A stretch of DNA of 64,000 nucleotides from positions 110,373-174,372 of the forward strand of contig NZ_CANKXK010000008.1 in the NCBI RefSeq assembly GCF_947487605.1, written 5' to 3'. Numbering within the stretch: position 1 is the stretch's first letter; each line of letters begins with the position of its first letter. Source of the stretch: an uncultured Algibacter sp. (GTDB lineage: Bacteria; Bacteroidota; Bacteroidia; Flavobacteriales; Flavobacteriaceae). Positions 37,128-47,794 of the stretch are shown here, one piece after another. Below the pieces are notes generated by a model that did not search any database, had not been told where the DNA came from, and saw only the letters and a program-made list of their open reading frames with translations. Both the position numbers and the translations under genes were made by a program.

Positions 37128-39935
37128 ATGAAGACAATTCTCCCAATTTTAATGTTTTTCTTTTGCGGATTAACATTTGCTCAAACTACTGTTACTGGTT
37201 CCGTTAAAGATGTTAATGGACAACCTATACCTGGTGCTAACATAATTGTAATTGGCACATCGACAGGGACTGTAACCGATTTCGATGGTAATTTCACTAT
37301 TACTTTTAGTCAAAATCCACCATTTTCTTTACAAGCAAGTAGTGTTGGTTTTGAAACAACAACTTCAGAAATCACCACTAACCCACAAGCTGTAAACTTC
37401 GTGTTAAAAGAAGGTAATAAGCTTGATGAAATAGTGATTTCAGCTTCTAGAACACCTGAAAGTGTTAGAGAATCTCCAGTTACTATTGAAAGATTTGACG
37501 CTAAAGATATTCAATTAGCGACTTCCCCTGACTTTTATTCAAGTCTTGAAAATTTAAAAGGTATAGATGTTAATAAAGGAAGTTTAACTTTTAATGCGGT
37601 TAACACGCGTGGATTTGCCACTTTTGCAAACACACGATTTGTTCAACTCGTTGATGGTATGGATAATGCCTTACCAGGATTAAATTTTGCATTGGGAGAT
37701 CTTCTTGGGCTTAATGAACTCGACATAAGTAGTGTAGAAATATTACCAGGTGCTTCTTCAGCGCTTTATGGAGCCAATGCCTTTAATGGTATTTTATTTA
37801 TGACCAGTAAGGATCCTTTTAAACATCAAGGAGTAAGTGCCTATATTAAAACAGGATTGACAGTACAAGATGAAGCTGGCGATAACCACTTTCATGATTT
37901 TGGCTTTCGTGCGGCTCATGCATTTAGCGATAAATTTGCTGCAAAAGGCTCTTTTTCTTATATGAGAGGAACTGATTGGCATGCATCAGATGACAGTCAA
38001 TATGACCAAGGAGCTGTAGGAACAGCAGATACTGTAACCCCTTTTACATCAAATCCTGCGCATAATGGTTTAAATATATATGGTGACGAAATAAGCTTAG
38101 GTGCTTTAGGGTTTAACCTTAACCAAATAGCACAACAATTAGAAGCTGGCGGACAATTACCTCCTGGCGCAAGTGCTTTAGTTCCTGCTGTTAATGTAGC
38201 AAGAACAGGTTACAAAGAATCTGATTTAACAGACTATAAAGCCGAAAGCTTAAAGGCATACTTTACTTTAAATTATAAGCCTTTTGGAAACAATACTGAA
38301 GTTATTTGGAGCTCTAAATTTGGAACAGGTTCTGCTATCTATCAAGGATCTAGTAGATATGCCATAAAAGATTTCGCATTACAACAACACAAATTAGAAT
38401 TTAGAGGAGACAATTTTTTTCTTAGAGGCTATACAACTAGTGAAAACGCAGGCAACTCTTATGACATGTTTTTTACAGGATTTAATATGAATGTAGAAAG
38501 TGCCTCTAATTGGTTTGGTGCTTATGCTGGAGGCTATGCTACAGGTGCTGGAGCAATATTAGCTGGAGGTGGTAATCCTGCCGACCCAGCAGCACAAGCT
38601 CAAATTCATGCAGGAGCTAGAGCTTTTGCCGATGACTTAGTTACGATAAAACCAGGTACTCCTGAATTTACCGCGCTTTTTAATAAAGTCACAAATGACC
38701 CCGACGTGTCTACTGGTTCTAAACTAGTAGATGAATCAAAAATGCATATAGCTGAAGGGAATTACAATTTTAAAGACTTATTAAATAACGTTTTAGATTT
38801 ACAAATAGGCGGGCAATACAGACAATATTCGTTAAACTCAGGTGGAAATATATTTACAGATTACGATGGTCCCATTGAGTATCATGAACAAGGTGCGTAT
38901 ATACAAGGTATTAAAAAATTAATGGATGATCGCTTAAAAGTGACAGCATCAATACGTTATGATAAAAATGAATTTTTTGATGCTAGTTATTCGCCAAGGC
39001 TTTCTTTTGTTTACGGGGCTGGAGAAAATAAACAACATAGCTTTAGAGCTTCTGTTCAAACAGGGTTTAGAAACCCAGATACCCAAGCACTTTTTATTGG
39101 TTTTAATGTACCAGGATATATATTGGTAGGTGCAGCACCAGCCAATTTAGACAGAACATTACAAAATACAACATTAACAGGCAGAGATGCTTACTTCAAT
39201 TCATATAGTTTCAACTCTTATCTAGCTTTTAGGGATAGTGGAGGAGCAACGCCTTTAGAACCTGTTCAAGGCACCGGAGTAACACCTCTTATAGAACAAG
39301 AAAAAGTGACAGCTTTTGATATTGGGTACAGAGGTAAAATAGGATTTGTAACGGTTGATTTTAATGCTTATTATAATACTTATGACAATTTTGCAGCTCA
39401 AAAATTTGTTATTACACCTGAAACTGGTTCTGTAATGGATGCGTCTGGGGTAGCAGCTATTGCAGCTGGAAATTTTCAGCAATTTAATGTTTACACAAAC
39501 TCATCTGCAGATGTTAGTTCTTATGGTGCTGTCATTGGTTTATCTACAAAAATTGCTAAAGATTTTAACTTTGGATTAAATTACACCTATGCCAAATTAG
39601 ATTTTGATCAAGCATCAGATCCAGATTTTAGCACAGGCTTTAATACGCCTGAGCATAAGTTGAAAGTATCTTTAGGAAATCCCGAATTATTTAAGAATTT
39701 CGGATTTAACGTTAATGCCCGTTGGAGTGATGAATATTTCTGGCAAGCAACATTGGCCAATGGCATGGTTCCTTCAAGAACGGTAGTTGACGCTATGATT
39801 AATTATTCCGTACCATCTATAAAATCTACTTTCAAACTAGGAGGAACTAATTTAGGAGGCAAAGAATATCAAAGTGCTGTTGGTTCACCATTTATTGGAT
39901 CACAATATTTTGTTTCATGGACTATAAATAATTAA
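37128..39935 (+). CDS. TonB-dependent receptor
   Basis: 935 residues. Signal peptide MKTILPILMFFFCGLTFAQ; CarboxypepD_reg-like domain at about 22-105 (VKDVNGQPIPGANIIVIGTS, VTDFDGNFTI); plug at about 110-225 (SASRTPESVRESPVTIERF, NTRGFATFANTRFVQLVDGM, VEILPGASSALYGANAFNG); then a barrel ending SWTINN. It is followed by a terminator, and no partner lipoprotein gene is adjacent, so it acts alone or with a remote partner. The ligand is unknown. Confidence 0.9.
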   Translation: MKTILPILMFFFCGLTFAQTTVTGSVKDVNGQPIPGANIIVIGTSTGTVTDFDGNFTITFSQNPPFSLQASSVGFETTTSEITTNPQAVNFVLKEGNKLDEIVISASRTPESVRESPVTIERFDAKDIQLATSPDFYSSLENLKGIDVNKGSLTFNAVNTRGFATFANTRFVQLVDGMDNALPGLNFALGDLLGLNELDISSVEILPGASSALYGANAFNGILFMTSKDPFKHQGVSAYIKTGLTVQDEAGDNHFHDFGFRAAHAFSDKFAAKGSFSYMRGTDWHASDDSQYDQGAVGTADTVTPFTSNPAHNGLNIYGDEISLGALGFNLNQIAQQLEAGGQLPPGASALVPAVNVARTGYKESDLTDYKAESLKAYFTLNYKPFGNNTEVIWSSKFGTGSAIYQGSSRYAIKDFALQQHKLEFRGDNFFLRGYTTSENAGNSYDMFFTGFNMNVESASNWFGAYAGGYATGAGAILAGGGNPADPAAQAQIHAGARAFADDLVTIKPGTPEFTALFNKVTNDPDVSTGSKLVDESKMHIAEGNYNFKDLLNNVLDLQIGGQYRQYSLNSGGNIFTDYDGPIEYHEQGAYIQGIKKLMDDRLKVTASIRYDKNEFFDASYSPRLSFVYGAGENKQHSFRASVQTGFRNPDTQALFIGFNVPGYILVGAAPANLDRTLQNTTLTGRDAYFNSYSFNSYLAFRDSGGATPLEPVQGTGVTPLIEQEKVTAFDIGYRGKIGFVTVDFNAYYNTYDNFAAQKFVITPETGSVMDASGVAAIAAGNFQQFNVYTNSSADVSSYGAVIGLSTKIAKDFNFGLNYTYAKLDFDQASDPDFSTGFNTPEHKLKVSLGNPELFKNFGFNVNARWSDEYFWQATLANGMVPSRTVVDAMINYSVPSIKSTFKLGGTNLGGKEYQSAVGSPFIGSQYFVSWTINN

Positions 39936-39962
39936 TTTATTTTAAACTTATTATACATATTA

Positions 39963-39989
39963 AACACCTTCAGATTGAAGGTGTTTTTT
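39963..39989 (+). terminator. Terminator after TonB receptor gene
   Basis: AACACCTTC and GAAGGTGTT form a perfect 9-bp stem around AGATT with a run of seven T's after it, 28 bp past the stop at 39935. Confidence 0.85.
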
Positions 39990-40037
39990 TATTCTAAAAA
40001 AGCTTTAAAAACAACTTTTATTTTAAATTAAAAAATA

Positions 40038-40045
40038 TATCTTTG
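40038..40045 (+). promoter_or_regulatory. -7 box for atpD
   Basis: TATCTTTG matches TAnnTTTG, 60 bp upstream of the atpD ATG; the sequence at the -33 position is T-rich without an exact TTG. Confidence 0.4.
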
Positions 40046-40102
40046 CAGCGCGAAAACAGAACGTGTTTTCACTCAATTAATTAGCATAACAAAAAGATAT
40101 AA

Positions 40103-41614
<1,512 letters not shown>

Positions 41615-41623
41615 CCAGAGCTA

Positions 41624-41720
41624 ATACTGAACTTGTTTCAGTATCTCTTTATTGTGAAAAATTGAACAAAAATTAAAAGACCCTGAAACAAAGTTTAGGG
41701 TAGTTAAACAAGTTTAACTA
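41624..41720 (+). promoter_or_regulatory. Three consecutive inverted repeats between atpD and atpC
   Basis: First: ATACTGAA/TTCAGTAT (41624-41644, loop CTTGT). Second: ACCCTGAAAC/GTTTAGGGT (41680-41701, one bulge). Third: TAGTTAAAC/GTTTAACTA (41701-41720), whose last base is the A of the atpC start codon. No strong T-run follows the first two, so they look more like regulators of RNA stability or translation than terminators. The first two resemble each other (CTGAA..TTCAG) and may be copies of a dispersed repeat. Confidence 0.6.
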
Positions 41721-41998
41721 TGTATTTAGAAATTGTGTCACCAGAAGCAACATTATTTAGTGGCGAAGTAAATTCGGTATCTGTACCAGGTGTCAACGGT
41801 GAATTTGAAATGTTAAAAGATCACGCACCTATTGTATCTTTATTAAAAGAAGGCTTTGTTAAAATTTCAGGTAGCATTGAATTAGATGAAGAAGTTCAAG
41901 ACAAATTCACTAAAGGTGATAAAAACACAACTTTATTGAAAATAAATTCAGGAACTTTAGAGATGAAAGACAACAAACTTATTGTTCTAGCAGATTAA
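41720..41998 (+). CDS. atpC: ATP synthase F1 subunit epsilon (short form)
   Basis: 92 residues against about 138 in E. coli. MYLEIVSPEATLFSGEVNSV, then GVNGEFEMLKDHAPIVSLL, is the N-terminal beta-sandwich that binds gamma and the c-ring. The C-terminal helix pair that can inhibit ATP hydrolysis is absent; the protein ends right after the sandwich (NKLIVLAD). This short type is usual in Bacteroidetes as far as I know. The start codon abuts a palindrome. Confidence 0.95.
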   Translation: MYLEIVSPEATLFSGEVNSVSVPGVNGEFEMLKDHAPIVSLLKEGFVKISGSIELDEEVQDKFTKGDKNTTLLKINSGTLEMKDNKLIVLAD

Positions 41999-42045
41999 AA
42001 TCGAATAATAATTAAGTTTTTTTTGAACTTTATATTACAAAATTT

Positions 42046-42075
42046 AAAAGCTTTCTAAAACTAGAAAGCTTTTTT
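42046..42075 (+). terminator. Terminator after atpC
   Basis: AAAAGCTTTCTA and TAGAAAGCTTTT flank a short AAAC loop, followed by T's; 47 bp past the atpC stop. The stem works on both strands. Confidence 0.85.
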
Positions 42076-42109
42076 ATTTATATTAACCCGTTGTGCATTT
42101 TAAGGGAAA

Positions 42110-42231
42110 TTTGTCAATTCGAGTGAATTTTGTCTACCTTATACAGTAAAATTAGTATCGAGAAGCCTATTTTCTATTTTAAAACTTGTTCTCGATACGA
42201 TTTTCTGTTGAAAATTATTCGAACTGACAAA
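42110..42231. repeat. 122-bp MITE-like inverted-repeat element
   Basis: The ends TTTGTCAATTCGAGTGAATT and the reverse complement of the other end (TTTGTCAGTTCGAATAATTT) match at 16 of 20 positions; inside, GTATCGAGAA (42155-42164) and TTCTCGATAC (42189-42198) are exact complements. There is no coding frame. The nested, nearly symmetric form is that of a non-autonomous palindromic element. It accounts for most of the 332-bp gap between atpC and porZ. Confidence 0.65.
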
Positions 42232-42305
42232 TTAGTTTAGTTTAACAAAAAATCAAAACACACAGCGCGTTATATTATTTTAAACTAATATTCGTTATAT
42301 ATAAA

Positions 42306-42313
42306 TATATTTG
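42306..42313 (+). promoter_or_regulatory. Possible -7 box for porZ
   Basis: TATATTTG fits TAnnTTTG and ends 17 bp before the ATG. The -33 region lacks TTG. Confidence 0.35.
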
Positions 42314-42330
42314 AAGTTGAAAAAGGTATT

Positions 42331-44667
42331 ATGTTTCGAAAACTAATTTTACTTACATTCTTTTTAATCCCGTTATTACAATTTTCTCAGGACTTTTCTG
42401 AATTATGGGAAGGGCATTTTTCATATAATAATATATCAGAAGTCGTACATGGAAATAATAAAATCTATGCTTCTGCTGAAAATGCTATTTTCAGTTACGA
42501 TACTGTAACAAATGAGTTAGAAAAAATAACCACCATAAATGGTTTATCTGGTGAAAATATTAACACAATAAACTACAGTAAGACCTTCGAACTATTAATA
42601 GTAGGTTACGAAAACGGATTGATTGAAATTCTTTTTGACAATGATGATGATGTGCTTTCTGTGGTTGATATTATCGAAAAACCAACCATACTTCCAGCTA
42701 ATAGAGGAATCAATCATTTTAATATTATTGATAATCTAGTATATATAGCAACAGATTATGGAATTTCTGTATATGATTTAGAAAGACTCGAGTTTGGAGA
42801 CACCTATTTTATTGGAAACTCTGGAGAGCAAATTCAAGTTACTCAAACGACAGTTTTAAACGATTTTATTTATGCCTCTTGTTTAGGAAATAATGGCATA
42901 AGAAAAGCGCAAGTTTCAAATCCAAACATTATAGATTTCAGTAATTGGCAAACTATCTCGGCAGGTAATTTTAGGGCAATAGAATCAATATCCAATCAGC
43001 TTTATACTATTCGAGCGAATAGAAAAATATATAGAATAGTTAGTGATACTTTAGTAGAATTATTTACTTATCCAATCATCCCAGAATCTTTAAAAGCTGT
43101 TGAACAAAACTTAATTGTAGTTTTAAATAATACTGTTTATATATACGACGAAAATTTTAACCCTATCATTCAAGCATCAACAAATAGTGAATTTAATACC
43201 AAATTTACATCGGCTACTTTAGACTTGGAATATATATATGTTGGTACAACAAATTTTGGTGTACTAAAGGCTTCCTTAGACAATCCAACTATCTATGAAG
43301 AAATTAGACCAGATGGTCCTTTGCTAAATATACCTTTTGCTTTACAAGCAGGTCCTAACAATTTATGGGTAACTTTTGGAGAACATGATTTATTTCTAAA
43401 TCCTTACCCACTAAACAGTAGAGGTATTAGCCATTTAAAAGATGAAGAATGGGTAAACACACCTTTTAATAATGTCCTTGGAGCAAGGAGTTTAAAACCT
43501 ATATCAATAAATCCATTTATGACTAGTCAAGTACTTATTGGTTCATATATTGATGGTTTATTAGAAGTAAATGACGAAATTCCCACGGTTTTATATAATC
43601 AAAATAATAGTGGCTTAGAATATTTGATTAGCCCTAATAACCCAAATTACATAGGAGACATTCGAGTTTCTACTTCTGTTTTTGATAACAATGGATTATT
43701 ATGGACGCTTACAAATTTTGTAGATCCCGCTTTAAAAACATACAACCCCTCTAACAATCAATGGACACCCTATAGTATAGAAGAAGTTGTTCCAAAAGAG
43801 AATAATGGTTATAATGATATTGTTATTGGGAATGATGAGACTAAATGGATTGCCACTTATGAATATGGGCTTATTGGCTTTAATGAAAACAACAATTCCC
43901 TTAAGAGAATATTAGGGGAAGAGAGCAACCTTCCAACAGAATATGTTACCGCTTTGGCTATGGATAATAGAAACCAATTATGGATAGGCACATTTAAGGG
44001 ATTACGTGTACTTTATAATACAACTAACTTTTTTGATGAAGAATTTACAAAAGTAGATGAAGTTATCATACTTGAAGACGGCATTGCTAAGGAACTTCTT
44101 TTTGAACAATTTATAACAGACATCAAAGTAGATGGCTCTAATAATAAGTGGATTGGTACAAACGATTCAGGGTTGTTTTATTTCTCATCAGATGGTCAAG
44201 AAACCATTTTTCATTTTACTAAAGATAACTCGCCTTTACCTTCTAATAGAATTAATGACATTTCTATTGACAGTTCTAGTGGAACAGTCTACATAGCTAC
44301 CGGAAAGGGTCTTGTCTCATTTCGTGCTGGAGGATCTAATCCATTTCAGGATTTAGAAAAAGCTTTTGTTTATCCCAATCCTGTAAGGCCTAGATTTAAT
44401 ATAGTAGACAAAAAAGTAAAAATTAAAGATATTTCTGAAAACGTCAATATTAAAATAACTGATATTGAAGGTAATCTTGTTGCCGAAGCTCAATCAAGAA
44501 CCAACCAGCGCTATAATGGTTTTAATTTAGAAATTGATGGTGGTACCGCCTATTGGAATGGTAAAAACCTAGCTAATAATATTGTAGCCTCTGGCGTATA
44601 CCTCATCATGCTATCAGATTTAGATACTTTCGAAACAAAAGTTTTAAAATTAATGGTTGTTCGATAA
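42331..44667 (+). CDS. porZ: T9SS component PorZ (beta-propeller, CTD-bearing)
   Basis: 778 residues. Signal peptide MFRKLILLTFFLIPLLQFSQ; then two seven-blade beta-propellers (ENAIFSYDTVTNELEKITTI followed by NGLSGENINT; later NKWIGTNDSGLFYF and QLWIGTFKGLRVLYN); then the C-terminal domain starting FVYPNPVRPRF and ending FETKVLKLMVVR. PorZ belongs to the attachment complex that anchors type IX cargo to anionic lipopolysaccharide on the cell surface. It overlaps recO at TAATG. Confidence 0.88.
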   Translation: MFRKLILLTFFLIPLLQFSQDFSELWEGHFSYNNISEVVHGNNKIYASAENAIFSYDTVTNELEKITTINGLSGENINTINYSKTFELLIVGYENGLIEILFDNDDDVLSVVDIIEKPTILPANRGINHFNIIDNLVYIATDYGISVYDLERLEFGDTYFIGNSGEQIQVTQTTVLNDFIYASCLGNNGIRKAQVSNPNIIDFSNWQTISAGNFRAIESISNQLYTIRANRKIYRIVSDTLVELFTYPIIPESLKAVEQNLIVVLNNTVYIYDENFNPIIQASTNSEFNTKFTSATLDLEYIYVGTTNFGVLKASLDNPTIYEEIRPDGPLLNIPFALQAGPNNLWVTFGEHDLFLNPYPLNSRGISHLKDEEWVNTPFNNVLGARSLKPISINPFMTSQVLIGSYIDGLLEVNDEIPTVLYNQNNSGLEYLISPNNPNYIGDIRVSTSVFDNNGLLWTLTNFVDPALKTYNPSNNQWTPYSIEEVVPKENNGYNDIVIGNDETKWIATYEYGLIGFNENNNSLKRILGEESNLPTEYVTALAMDNRNQLWIGTFKGLRVLYNTTNFFDEEFTKVDEVIILEDGIAKELLFEQFITDIKVDGSNNKWIGTNDSGLFYFSSDGQETIFHFTKDNSPLPSNRINDISIDSSSGTVYIATGKGLVSFRAGGSNPFQDLEKAFVYPNPVRPRFNIVDKKVKIKDISENVNIKITDIEGNLVAEAQSRTNQRYNGFNLEIDGGTAYWNGKNLANNIVASGVYLIMLSDLDTFETKVLKLMVVR

Positions 44668-45386
44668 TGCTAGTTAACACTAATGCCATTGTCTTATCTA
44701 AAATTAAATATCGAGATAATGACTTAATCGTTAAATGCTATACCAAAAAATATGGAACAATAAGTTTTTTACTTCGGGGTGTTTTAAAAAATAAAAAAGG
44801 GAATACGAAAGTCGCATACTTTCAATTATTATCCCAAATTCAGCTTGAAATTATTTATAAAAATAATAGATCGTTACAATCTATTAAAGAGGTTAGGATA
44901 AATCAATTATATTCCAGCCTACATTCTAATGTGGTAAAAAGTGCTATTGTAATGTTTTTAGCAGAAGTGCTATCTAATTCCTTAAAAGAAGAAGAAGAAA
45001 ACGAACTCCTTTTTAGCTACATTGAAACCACCTTACAATGGCTAGACACACATACTGATTACGCTAATTTTCATTTGCTTTTTTTACTTAACCTTACTAA
45101 GTATTTAGGATTTTACCCAGAAACTATTAATTCAGAATTTAATTTTTTTAATTTAGAGCATGGTAAGTTTGAAATAGAGGCTAAAAGTAAGCATAGCATT
45201 TCAGGAGAAAATTTAACACTTTTAAAACAACTATTAGGCACAACATTTGATGCATTAAATACAGTAAAAATTAATGCAAAGCAAAGGCAATCGTTTTTGA
45301 ATATGATTTTGCGCTATTTTGAATTACATTTGGGCAGTTTTAAAACACCTAAATCACTACAGATTTTTAACCAAGTTTTCAATTAA
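44667..45386 (+). CDS. recO: DNA repair protein RecO
   Basis: 239 residues. It helps load RecA onto SSB-coated DNA. N-terminal OB fold MLVNTNAIVLSKIKYRDNDL, then IVKCYTKKYGTISFLLRGV; the helical C-terminal half has LLFLLNLTKYLGFYPE. The cysteine zinc site found in some RecO proteins is absent. Start and stop codons overlap those of porZ and of the TonB receptor (TAATG both times), so the three are translationally coupled. Confidence 0.92.
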   Translation: MLVNTNAIVLSKIKYRDNDLIVKCYTKKYGTISFLLRGVLKNKKGNTKVAYFQLLSQIQLEIIYKNNRSLQSIKEVRINQLYSSLHSNVVKSAIVMFLAEVLSNSLKEEEENELLFSYIETTLQWLDTHTDYANFHLLFLLNLTKYLGFYPETINSEFNFFNLEHGKFEIEAKSKHSISGENLTLLKQLLGTTFDALNTVKINAKQRQSFLNMILRYFELHLGSFKTPKSLQIFNQVFN

Positions 45387-47791
45387 TGAAATTTATTCAA
45401 ACGATATTTTTCTTTTTATTCGCTTCAATTTGCTTACAGGCTCAACAAATAAAAGTTCTAAATAAACTAACCGCAGAACCTGTTTTTGGAGTTGCAATCT
45501 ACAATGCAGATAAAACTAAAAGTGTTATTACTAATTTTGAAGGCGAGGCATCTTTAGATAAATTTACTACATCCGAAATTCTTTATTTTCAGCATTTAAC
45601 CCATATCACAAAAACCATAGTAAAAGGTAGTATAAATAAAGATAATATTGTCTACCTAAATTCTAACACGCAAGGTCTTGAAGAAATTATAATTTCTGCT
45701 TCAAAATTTGAACAAAATAGCAAAGATATTCCTCAAAAAATTATAAGCATTAAAGCTAAAGACATTCAATTTACCAACCCACAAACTAGTGCAGATATAT
45801 TAGAAAATACTGGGCAAGTATTTGTACAAAAAAGTCAATTAGGAGGCGGTAGCCCCATGATAAGAGGTTATTCTACCAATAGATTACTTATAACAGTTGA
45901 TGGTGTTAGAATGAATAATGCCATTTTTAGAGGAGGTAATTTACAAAATGTTATTGCTATCGACCCGCTTTCTATACAAAACACCGAAGTAATATTAGGC
46001 TCAGGATCTGTTATCTACGGTAGCGATGCTATTGGAGGTGTGATGAGTTTTTATACCCAAAAACCAAAACTTTCTTATACTGATTCGCTTTTATTTAAAT
46101 CGAATATCATGCTACGCTATGCGTCTGCAAGTGATGAAAAAACAGGTCATTTAGATTTTAATTTAGGCTATAAAAAATGGGGGGGTTACACCAATTTAAG
46201 TTATAGTAGTTTTGGAGATTTAAAAATGGGGCAGCATGGTCCTAACGATTATTTAAGACCAGAATTTGTTAGCAGATTAAATAATGAAGATATTATTGTT
46301 TCAAATAATAACCCTTTAGTTCAAAAGTATTCTGGCTACAACCAAATAAACCTAATGCAAAAGGCGCGTTATGAAGCTTCAGAAAATCTAAGTTTCGACT
46401 TAGGTTTATACTTCTCTACCACTTCAAACATTCCTCGATATGATCGATTAATTAGATATAGAAATGATACTTTACGTTCAGCCGAATGGTATTATGGACC
46501 ACAAAAGTGGTTTATGTCAAACTTTCAAGCCACTAAGCTAAGTAGCCGATCTGTTCTTTATGATAAAATTAAAGTCACTATTGCTTATCAAAATTTTCAA
46601 GAAAGTAGAATTGATAGAGATTTTCAATCTGATATAAGAAATGTTAGAGAAGAAGCAGTTGATGCCTACTCCCTAAATTTAGATTTTGAAAAAAGATTAA
46701 ATGCAAAAACAGATTTCTTCTATGGTACAGAATTCATATACAATAAGGTAAAGTCTGATGGTCTCGAAGAAAACATCAACACAAATTTTACTTCCCCAAC
46801 TGTTTCTAGATACCCCAATGGTGCTACTTGGAAATCTGCAGCAGTTTACACCAGTATAAAATATAAGCCCAATGTAAAGTTTGTATTTCAATCGGGTTTA
46901 CGATTTAATCATATCGTCTCTAAAGCTAATTTTAAAGAAAATAATGCCTATCTAAATTTACCTTTCGAGTCTTCATTAAATAAATCTGGAGCTTTTACGG
47001 GGACAGCAGGAATAAGCTGGTTACCAAACTCAATTTTAGAGTGGAAATTAAATGCGTCTTCAGCTTTTAGAGCTCCAAACATTGACGACATAGGAAAAGT
47101 CTTTGATTCTGAGCCAGGGTCTGTTGTTGTACCCAATGAAAATTTAAAACCAGAATATGCTTATGGTGGTGAATTAGGGTTAAAATTGAAATTGAAAAAT
47201 GTTATACTTGATATGAGTTCGTATTACACTTATTTAGATAATGCGCTTGTGCGAAGAGATTATAATCTAAATGGCGAAACTCAAATTCTATATGATGGCA
47301 CATTAAGTAATATTCAAGCTATTCAAAACGCATCAAAAGCTTGGATTTATGGTTTTGAAATAGGTGTAAAAGCAAAGATAACACGACAATTAAATTTGCT
47401 ATCTCAATATAGTATTATTGGCGGAACCGAGGAGAATGATGGCATCGAAGTTCCTGTACGCCATGTTTCACCTAGTTTTGGAAACACACATTTAACATGG
47501 AATAATAAGCACTTAAAAATTGATTTTTTTGCGAATTACAATGGCGAGCTTTCTTTCAATCAATTAGCCCCTTCAGAGGTAGAAAAAGACTTTTTGTACG
47601 CCTCAGATTCTAATGGCAACCCTTACTCTCCCTCTTGGTATACTTTAAATTTAAGGACGCAATACCAAATTGGAAAAACTACATTATCGGCAAGTTTAGA
47701 AAATATAACCAATCAAAGGTATAGAACTTACTCTTCTGGTATTACTGCTGCAGGTAGAAACTTTGTTTTATCTCTAAAATACAGTCTTTAA
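45386..47791 (+). CDS. TonB-dependent receptor of the heme/hemoglobin-receptor type
   Basis: 801 residues. Signal peptide MKFIQTIFFFLFASICLQAQ; a shorter regulatory-like N-domain at about 20-95; plug with GGGSPMIRGYSTNRLLITVD, GVRMNNAIFRGGNLQNVI and VIYGSDAIGGVMSFYT; then a barrel ending VLSLKYSL. A FRAPN box (SAFRAPNIDDIGKVFDSE) followed by NENLKPEYAYGGE resembles the FRAP and NPNL boxes of heme receptors; the ligand is inferred only. The start overlaps the recO stop. Confidence 0.85.
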   Translation: MKFIQTIFFFLFASICLQAQQIKVLNKLTAEPVFGVAIYNADKTKSVITNFEGEASLDKFTTSEILYFQHLTHITKTIVKGSINKDNIVYLNSNTQGLEEIIISASKFEQNSKDIPQKIISIKAKDIQFTNPQTSADILENTGQVFVQKSQLGGGSPMIRGYSTNRLLITVDGVRMNNAIFRGGNLQNVIAIDPLSIQNTEVILGSGSVIYGSDAIGGVMSFYTQKPKLSYTDSLLFKSNIMLRYASASDEKTGHLDFNLGYKKWGGYTNLSYSSFGDLKMGQHGPNDYLRPEFVSRLNNEDIIVSNNNPLVQKYSGYNQINLMQKARYEASENLSFDLGLYFSTTSNIPRYDRLIRYRNDTLRSAEWYYGPQKWFMSNFQATKLSSRSVLYDKIKVTIAYQNFQESRIDRDFQSDIRNVREEAVDAYSLNLDFEKRLNAKTDFFYGTEFIYNKVKSDGLEENINTNFTSPTVSRYPNGATWKSAAVYTSIKYKPNVKFVFQSGLRFNHIVSKANFKENNAYLNLPFESSLNKSGAFTGTAGISWLPNSILEWKLNASSAFRAPNIDDIGKVFDSEPGSVVVPNENLKPEYAYGGELGLKLKLKNVILDMSSYYTYLDNALVRRDYNLNGETQILYDGTLSNIQAIQNASKAWIYGFEIGVKAKITRQLNLLSQYSIIGGTEENDGIEVPVRHVSPSFGNTHLTWNNKHLKIDFFANYNGELSFNQLAPSEVEKDFLYASDSNGNPYSPSWYTLNLRTQYQIGKTTLSASLENITNQRYRTYSSGITAAGRNFVLSLKYSL

Positions 47792-47794
47792 AAA

